From Myxococcaceae bacterium (GTDB taxonomy: Bacteria; Myxococcota; Myxococcia; Myxococcales; Myxococcaceae), in the NCBI GenBank assembly GCA_020247085.1, contig JADCJJ010000455.1, forward strand, positions 1 to 35,979: 35,979 nt of DNA. Direction: 5' to 3'. A model generated the notes under the pieces. The model was not told the origin of the DNA and did not search any database. It saw nothing but the letters and a program-made list of their open reading frames with translations. Shown here one piece after another: positions 31,786 through 35,979 of the stretch (position 1 is the stretch's first letter; each line of letters begins with the position of its first letter). The translations under genes and the position numbers were made by a program.

Positions 31786-32568
31786 TCAGGCGCCCCGCGC
31801 GTCGCACCACCAGGCGAGGTGGCCCGCGAGCACGAAGCCGAAGGCGTTGAGCACCCCGTGCGTCGGCACCATGTCGGGCACGCCGAGCGCAGGCACCTGA
31901 GGCCAGTGCTGGTTCGCCGCCCAGGCCACCGCCAGCGCCATCGCGGCCCACGGCGCGACCGCCGAGCCAAACAGGAGCCGCCGGCTCCAGCGCGCGCGCC
32001 GCCTCGCCTCGCGGGCGTTGAAGACGGCCACCGCCAGCACCCCCAGCGACATCGCCACCGCCCCCCCCACCTGGAAGAGCGCGAGCCCGGTGAGGAAGCC
32101 GACGGCGGTGAAGGGCGGCGCCCCCATCAGCAGCAGACCGGCGAGTCGGCGGCTCGCCTGGGGCCGCTGCTCGACGGCCCGCACCGCGAGCGCCAGCGTG
32201 CCGACGCCCGCGTAGGTGAAGTGCACGGCGGTGAGCGTCACCAGGGGCTCCCGCACGCCGAAGAGCGTCCACCCGAGCCTCGCGGCGATGAGGGCCAGCG
32301 CCGCGGTGAGCGAGAAGCCGCCCAGGAACAGCGGCGCCAGACGGCGACGGGCGAGGGCCTGCGCGACCTCGCGCAACGACAGCGCCACCCACGGCGCCAG
32401 GGGCAGCGCCGCTGGCCATCCGGGCGCGACCGCCAGCGAGGCGGCCACGCCCAACGCCGCGGCCAGGAAGGGCGTGAAGGGCCTGCGCAGCGCGAGCGGC
32501 AACACCACCCCGACGCCGGCCACGAGGCAGCCGTTCACCACCACGGTCGTCAGCGCGGGGAGCGTCAT
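31786..32568 (-). CDS. YndJ-like integral membrane protein
   Basis: 260-residue polytopic membrane protein with about eight hydrophobic segments. LTAVHFTYAGVGTLAL and the C-terminal MVPTHGVLNAFGFVLAGHLAWW match the signature of the YndJ family (Bacillus subtilis YndJ and relatives). YndJ is larger and has a soluble extension; this protein is the membrane part only. The two conserved His (in AVHFTY and PTHGVLNA) could bind metal or heme, but no function is established. It lies 58 bp downstream of the mutase gene in the same direction, behind a GC-rich palindromic spacer. ATG 32568 has no strong ribosome site. Confidence 0.72.
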   Translation of the reverse strand: MTLPALTTVVVNGCLVAGVGVVLPLALRRPFTPFLAAALGVAASLAVAPGWPAALPLAPWVALSLREVAQALARRRLAPLFLGGFSLTAALALIAARLGWTLFGVREPLVTLTAVHFTYAGVGTLALAVRAVEQRPQASRRLAGLLLMGAPPFTAVGFLTGLALFQVGGAVAMSLGVLAVAVFNAREARRRARWSRRLLFGSAVAPWAAMALAVAWAANQHWPQVPALGVPDMVPTHGVLNAFGFVLAGHLAWWCDARGA

Positions 32569-32581
32569 CGAAGGGGTGGTA

Positions 32582-32622
32582 CCGGGGCCGGGCAGCGTGG
32601 TTTCGGGGCCCGGGCCCGGGCC
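32582..32622 (-). terminator. GC-rich palindromic spacer, possible terminator
   Basis: The 58-bp gap after the mutase gene holds a 6-bp inverted repeat, CCGGGC/GCCCGG (32588-32593 with 32608-32613). It partly overlaps a 12-bp palindrome made of alternating GGG and CCC triplets (32606-32617). There is no U-tract, so a Rho-independent terminator is only a weak possibility; it could equally be a pause site. Confidence 0.25.
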
Positions 32623-32626
32623 GGCG

Positions 32627-34282
32627 TCAGAGGAAGACGTGCTCCTGGTGCTCGCCGAAGACGGCGCGCATCGCGTCCGAGATCTCGCCCAGCGAGGCCT
32701 CGGCCCGCACCGCGTCCGAGATGAGGGGAATCAGGTTCTCGTCGCTCGCTTCGGCGCCGCGCTTGAGCGCGTCGAGGGCCCGGCGGCACGCGTCCTTGCT
32801 GCGCGTCGCGCGCAGCTCGTCGAGCCGGGCGCGCTGGTCGCGCTCCACCGACTCGTCCACCCGGAGCAGGCCCTGCACCGGCGGCTCCGGCTGGGTGAAC
32901 TTGTTCACGCCCACCACCACCGCCTCGCCCTTCTCGAGCGCGCGCTGGGCCTCGTAGGCGGCGTTCTGGATCTCCTGCTGCGGGAAGCCCTGCTCGATGG
33001 CGCGCACCATGCCGCCGAGGTCGTCGATGCGGCGCAGGTAGTCCTCGGCCTTCGCCTCGAGCTCGTCGGTGAGGCGCTCGAGGTGGAAGCTGCCGCCGAG
33101 CGGGTCGATGGCGTCGGCCACGCCCGTCTCGTAGGCGATGACCTGCTGCGTGCGCAGCGCGAGCTTCGCCGCCTCTTCGGTGGGCAGCGCCAGCGCCTCG
33201 TCCCAGCCGTTGGTGTGCAGCGACTGGGTCCCGCCGAGCACCGCCGCGAGCCCCTGAATGGCGACCCGCACCACGTTGTTCATCGGCTGCTGCGCGGTGA
33301 GCGTCGAGCCGGCCGTCTGGGCGTGGAAGCGCAGCATCATCGAGCGCGGGTCCTTCGCGCCGAAGCGCTCCTTCATCACGCGCGCCCACAGCCGCCGCGC
33401 CGCGCGGAACTTGGCGATCTCTTCGAGGAAGTCGTTGTGCACGTTGAAGAAGAACGACAGCCGGCCGGCGAAGTCGTCGACCTCGAGCCCCGCGCGGCGT
33501 GCCGCCTCGACGTAGGCGATGCCGTCGGCGAGCGTGAAGCCGATCTCCTGCGCCGCCGTCGAGCCGGCCTCTCGAATGTGGTACCCGCTGATGCTGATGG
33601 GGTTCCACTTCGGCACCCGCTTCGCGCAGAACGCGAAGAGGTTCGTGATGAGGCGCAGGCTCGGCCCCGGCGGGTAGATGTAGGTGCCGCGCGCGACGTA
33701 CTCCTTGAGGATGTCGTTCTGCACCGTGCCCTGCAGCGCCTCCATCGGTACGCCCTGCGCCTCGCCCACCGCCGCGTAGAGCATCAGCAGGATCGGCGCC
33801 GTCGCGTTGATGGTCATCGACGTGCTGACCTCGCCGAGCGGAATCCCGTCGAGCAGCACCTTCATGTCGCGTACCGAGCAGATCGACACGCCCACCTTTC
33901 CGACCTCGCCGCGGGCGCGGGGGCTGTCGGCGTCGAAGCCCATCTGCGTCGGCAGGTCGAACGCCACCGACAGACCGGTCTGCCCGGCCTTGAGGAGCGC
34001 GTGGTAGCGCTGGTTCGACTCCCTCGCGCTCGCGAAGCCGGCGTACTGCCGCATCGTCCAGAAGCGGCCGCGGTACATCGTCGGCTGCACGCCGCGGGTG
34101 TAGGGGTACTCGCCCGGGAAGCCGAGCGCCTCGACCGACGGCGCCGCCTCGGGCACGTCGACGGGTGCGCGCTCGAGGCCGCTCGACGTCAGGAAGGCGG
34201 CGCGGCGCTCGGGGCCCTTCGCCTTCGCCTTCTCGTACGTCTTCACAAGCCAGCGGGACTTCTCGGCTTTCCAGTCGCTCAT
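32627..34282 (-). CDS. Methylmalonyl-CoA mutase, free-standing large (catalytic) subunit
   Basis: 551-residue acyl-CoA mutase of the B12-dependent family with the substrate-binding TIM barrel only. The cobalamin-binding domain is absent, as in two-component mutases where a separate small subunit supplies it. [38 protein letters not shown]-like [39 protein letters not shown] and [15 protein letters not shown] are clear. Tyr80, Arg198 and His235 align with Tyr89, Arg207 and His244 of Propionibacterium MCM; isobutyryl-CoA mutases have Phe and Gln at the first two. It therefore reads as methylmalonyl-CoA specific. It would interconvert succinyl- and methylmalonyl-CoA. The partner B12 subunit and MeaB chaperone are not in the window. 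Confidence 0.9.
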   Translation of the reverse strand: MSDWKAEKSRWLVKTYEKAKAKGPERRAAFLTSSGLERAPVDVPEAAPSVEALGFPGEYPYTRGVQPTMYRGRFWTMRQYAGFASARESNQRYHALLKAGQTGLSVAFDLPTQMGFDADSPRARGEVGKVGVSICSVRDMKVLLDGIPLGEVSTSMTINATAPILLMLYAAVGEAQGVPMEALQGTVQNDILKEYVARGTYIYPPGPSLRLITNLFAFCAKRVPKWNPISISGYHIREAGSTAAQEIGFTLADGIAYVEAARRAGLEVDDFAGRLSFFFNVHNDFLEEIAKFRAARRLWARVMKERFGAKDPRSMMLRFHAQTAGSTLTAQQPMNNVVRVAIQGLAAVLGGTQSLHTNGWDEALALPTEEAAKLALRTQQVIAYETGVADAIDPLGGSFHLERLTDELEAKAEDYLRRIDDLGGMVRAIEQGFPQQEIQNAAYEAQRALEKGEAVVVGVNKFTQPEPPVQGLLRVDESVERDQRARLDELRATRSKDACRRALDALKRGAEASDENLIPLISDAVRAEASLGEISDAMRAVFGEHQEHVFL

Positions 34283-34332
34283 GCCCGGGGCGATACCACC
34301 CCGACGGCACCAGCGCACCTCGCCTCGAAAAT

Positions 34333-34345
34333 GAGAGATACTCTC
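34333..34345. promoter_or_regulatory. GAGAG-ATA-CTCTC inverted repeat in a divergent promoter region
   Basis: A perfect 5-bp inverted repeat with a 3-nt centre lies 5 bp before ATG 34350, in the 67-bp gap between the divergent mutase and peptidase-like genes. It could be an operator half-site pair. GAGAG on the + strand is also the only purine-rich stretch that could serve as a ribosome site, though 12 nt from the ATG. Low certainty. Confidence 0.3.
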
Positions 34346-34349
34346 CCAC

Positions 34350-35567
34350 ATGGACGTGACAGGGGTTCGGCGGGCCCTCACCGCCGCGGCGAAGGACGGC
34401 AAGGTCGACGCCGTCGACATCGATCGCATCATGCTGGGGGTGCGCGACGGAGGTGGGCTGTCGGCCGCCGAGCGAACGACGCTGCTCCAGGCGGCCGACG
34501 GCTTCGACGACGCGACGAAGCAGCGCCTGCTGAGCCACCTCTCGGCGATGGGGCAGACGAACGCCTGGGTGAACGTCGAGGCGAAGGGGCAGCTCGCCAG
34601 CCTCGAGGGGCGGTACGCCAACCTCACCCTGACGGTGCCGGGGTTGTCGGCGCGCGTAGGGCTGTTCGACAACGCCTTCGCGCTCAAGGGCCGGGCCCGG
34701 GCCGACGGCGTGCTGCAGCTCACCGTCGATGGGCAGAAGCTCGCGGTGCCGGTCAAGGCCGGCGAGGGCCCGCAGCAGGTGCTCGAGAAGGTGAAGGCAC
34801 GGCTCCCGGGGTCGTTCGCGGGCGTCGTGCTTGGCGGCGACGTGCAGCCGTACGATCCTGCGAGCTTTTCTGGGCGCGCCGCCCGCCGCGGTGACGAGGC
34901 CGCGCACCTGATGCTCTACAAGCCAGGCGCCCTGGGGCTGCAGCCGGGTGAGAAGCCGATGCGGGTGGTGGTGACGGGGTACGGCGCCTTCATGGGCATC
35001 ACCGACAACCCGTCGGCGAACATGGCGCAGCGCCTGGCTGAGCGCGGGGTGAAGGGCGCCATCGTCGAATACCGGCGGCTCGACGTCACGCCGGCCGCCG
35101 TCGACGCCTTCATGGGCGAGGTGCGGCGCAGCCCGCCCGACGTCATCCTCTCGATGGGCGTCACCCACGGGCAGGCCCAGGTCGAGGAGCGGCCCGAGAA
35201 CCACCTGGGCGCCGCGCCCGATGGCGCCAATCGGATGATGACGGCCCGCCCGGTGCGTGAGGGCGGGGCCAGCGAGCTGTCGACCGACTTGCCGGTCGAG
35301 GCCATCGACTGGGCGCTGACGGGGTTCGGCGGGAGCCGCCAGGTGCACACGAGCCGCTCCGACGCGAACTACCAGCCGGACCGCAGCGCGTACCTCTGCA
35401 ACTACCTCGGGTACAACCTCGCCGCCGAGTTCGGCGCCACGCCGAAGACGACGGCCGGCTTCATTCACATCAGCCCCGAGACGCCGACGGAGCAGATGGG
35501 CGCGGTGCTCGACGCCATCGCCGCGAAGCAGCTCGAGACCCGCCGCGCGAGGCCGGCCCAGAGCTGA
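34350..35567 (+). CDS. Pyroglutamyl-peptidase-I-like (C15) protein with long N-terminal extension
   Basis: 405 residues. The C-terminal half (about 203-395) is a C15 pyroglutamyl peptidase fold: [20 protein letters not shown], then [17 protein letters not shown] (Glu279/280), AYLCNY with Cys350, and [10 protein letters not shown] with His373, so the Glu-Cys-His set is present. These enzymes (normally about 210 residues) remove N-terminal pyroglutamate. The first about 200 residues are unusual: a helical [13 protein letters not shown] ... [13 protein letters not shown] region resembling an EF-hand-like or DGGGLS module, then a beta-rich part with [12 protein letters not shown]. No signal peptide is seen, so it is probably cytosolic unless it uses another export route. 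Upstream gap is 67 bp. Confidence 0.82.
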   Translation: MDVTGVRRALTAAAKDGKVDAVDIDRIMLGVRDGGGLSAAERTTLLQAADGFDDATKQRLLSHLSAMGQTNAWVNVEAKGQLASLEGRYANLTLTVPGLSARVGLFDNAFALKGRARADGVLQLTVDGQKLAVPVKAGEGPQQVLEKVKARLPGSFAGVVLGGDVQPYDPASFSGRAARRGDEAAHLMLYKPGALGLQPGEKPMRVVVTGYGAFMGITDNPSANMAQRLAERGVKGAIVEYRRLDVTPAAVDAFMGEVRRSPPDVILSMGVTHGQAQVEERPENHLGAAPDGANRMMTARPVREGGASELSTDLPVEAIDWALTGFGGSRQVHTSRSDANYQPDRSAYLCNYLGYNLAAEFGATPKTTAGFIHISPETPTEQMGAVLDAIAAKQLETRRARPAQS

Positions 35568-35575
35568 GCCACCCC

Positions 35576-35890
35576 GGGCGCGACGTCGTCAGGGCTTCGA
35601 CCGGGGTCACAGGTTCGCGCCAGCGTAGAGCCGGGCGGGCGTGACGTCCTCCGTGCGTCACCAGGTTTCTGGCCCTTGCCCCGGGTGCGGAGCCACGTCG
35701 GGCGCGACGTCGTCTGCGCGTCATCAGTCCTCTGGCGCGCACCCCGGCGCCGAGCCGTATTGGGCGCGACGTCGTCCGCGCGTCATCAGTCCTCTGGCGC
35801 GCACCCCGGCGCCGAGCCGTGTCGGGCGCGACGTCGTCCGCGCGTCGCCAGGAGCCTGGTCTTCGGCGCAGCGATGAGCCCCGCAGGGCG
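35576..35890. repeat. Decaying tandem array with ~62-bp period
   Basis: GGGC boxes recur at 35576, 35637, 35700, 35762, 35824 and 35886, so successive units are 61, 63, 62, 62 and 62 bp. Units 35700-35761 and 35762-35823 are nearly identical; outer units are diverged. Each of units 35637, 35700, 35762 and 35824 holds G(T/C)GACG, a 9-nt spacer, then CGTC(A/G)(C/T). The middle units also carry GGCGC-8 nt-GCGCC. The array begins 9 bp after the peptidase-like stop. Reading frames shift with each unit (62 is not a multiple of 3), so it is not a protein repeat. The remaining bases to 35979 show no feature. Confidence 0.85.
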
Positions 35891-35979
35891 CACGGCCGCC
35901 CTCCCGTGAATTCGGCGCCGCTGGCTCCGTCTCGAGGCCTTGCGTCGGCGGGCAGCCGTCCGGGGGAGCGCCCAACGCC

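Noticed and set aside
35576-35890. CRISPR-like array
   Set aside because: Units are contiguous and of near-constant sequence with no unique spacers, and no cas gene is present.
35470-35975. Minus-strand frames with a repeated ARGLMTR-type motif
   Set aside because: The motif comes from the 62-bp DNA repeat, and the frame shifts by two bases at each unit, so no continuous protein repeat is encoded; no ribosome site was seen.
1-35979. Insertion sequences, phage genes, tRNA or rRNA genes
   Set aside because: No transposase or integrase motifs, terminal inverted repeats with target duplications, tRNA-like cloverleaf or rRNA core sequence was recognised on reading both strands.

Overview
The window is roughly 70% GC and dense with genes. 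It has no rRNA, tRNA, CRISPR array, transposase or phage gene that I can see. Several features point to a myxobacterium (Myxococcota, formerly Deltaproteobacteria). These are many short-spacered lipoproteins, a PEGA-domain protein, an HDOD protein, a DUF4388 (PATAN)/DnaJ fusion, ASH/HYDIN-type and Cys-rich lipoproteins, GTG starts and very common 4-nt ATGA/GTGA gene overlaps. The phylum is an inference from gene content and composition; genus cannot be called.

Layout. (1) 1-159: 3' end of a TPR-like gene on the + strand. (2) 185-11186, all on the - strand, in transcription order: alpha/beta hydrolase, CtpA protease, CDF transporter, PEGA protein, two SPFH/band-7 proteins, a MoaD/ThiS-like beta-grasp protein, a PgpH-type 7TM-HD c-di-AMP phosphodiesterase, a lipoprotein and YbeY. 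The last six (5909 to 185) look like one operon. (3) 11447-12319 (+): HDOD protein, converging on a - strand trio of TPR protein, ASH lipoprotein and MinD/FlhG-like ATPase. (4) 14782-17167: Cys-rich lipoprotein, YceB-like DUF1439 lipoprotein (+) and TyrS. (5) 17436-21739 (-): a tightly overlapped lysine operon, lptM-like, lysA, dapA, dapB, a FAH-family hydrolase and folK. It is preceded by a strongly structured leader and followed by a degenerate copy of the folK 3' end. (6) 21903-23658 (+): neutral-ceramidase-like protein and an FMN split-barrel protein. (7) 24105-31046 (-): DnaJ/PATAN/GYF-like fusion, YhbY, LmbE-type deacetylase, TonB-receptor-like barrel and DUF3108 protein. (8) 31092-31778 (+): lipoprotein/barrel-like protein. 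(9) 31786-34282 (-): free-standing methylmalonyl-CoA mutase large subunit, then a YndJ-like membrane protein. (10) 34350-35567 (+): pyroglutamyl-peptidase-like protein with a long unknown N-terminus, followed by a decaying 62-bp tandem repeat that runs nearly to the window end.

How the genes fit together. The lysine block takes aspartate semialdehyde towards lysine (DapA, DapB, LysA), with a folate gene (FolK) and a putative outer-membrane assembly lipoprotein (LptM-like) in the same transcript. The 185-5909 block combines membrane scaffolds (SPFH), a second-messenger phosphodiesterase (PgpH) and ribosome/RNA maturation (YbeY), with a small ubiquitin-like protein that lacks the usual Gly-Gly tail. 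That block and the TPR/ASH-lipoprotein/MinD-like operon are the best places here to look for undescribed biology. The best non-coding candidates are the alternative hairpins ahead of the lysine operon, the 62-bp repeats at the right end and the folK-tail duplication. All functional statements rest on motif recognition by eye; no database search was possible.
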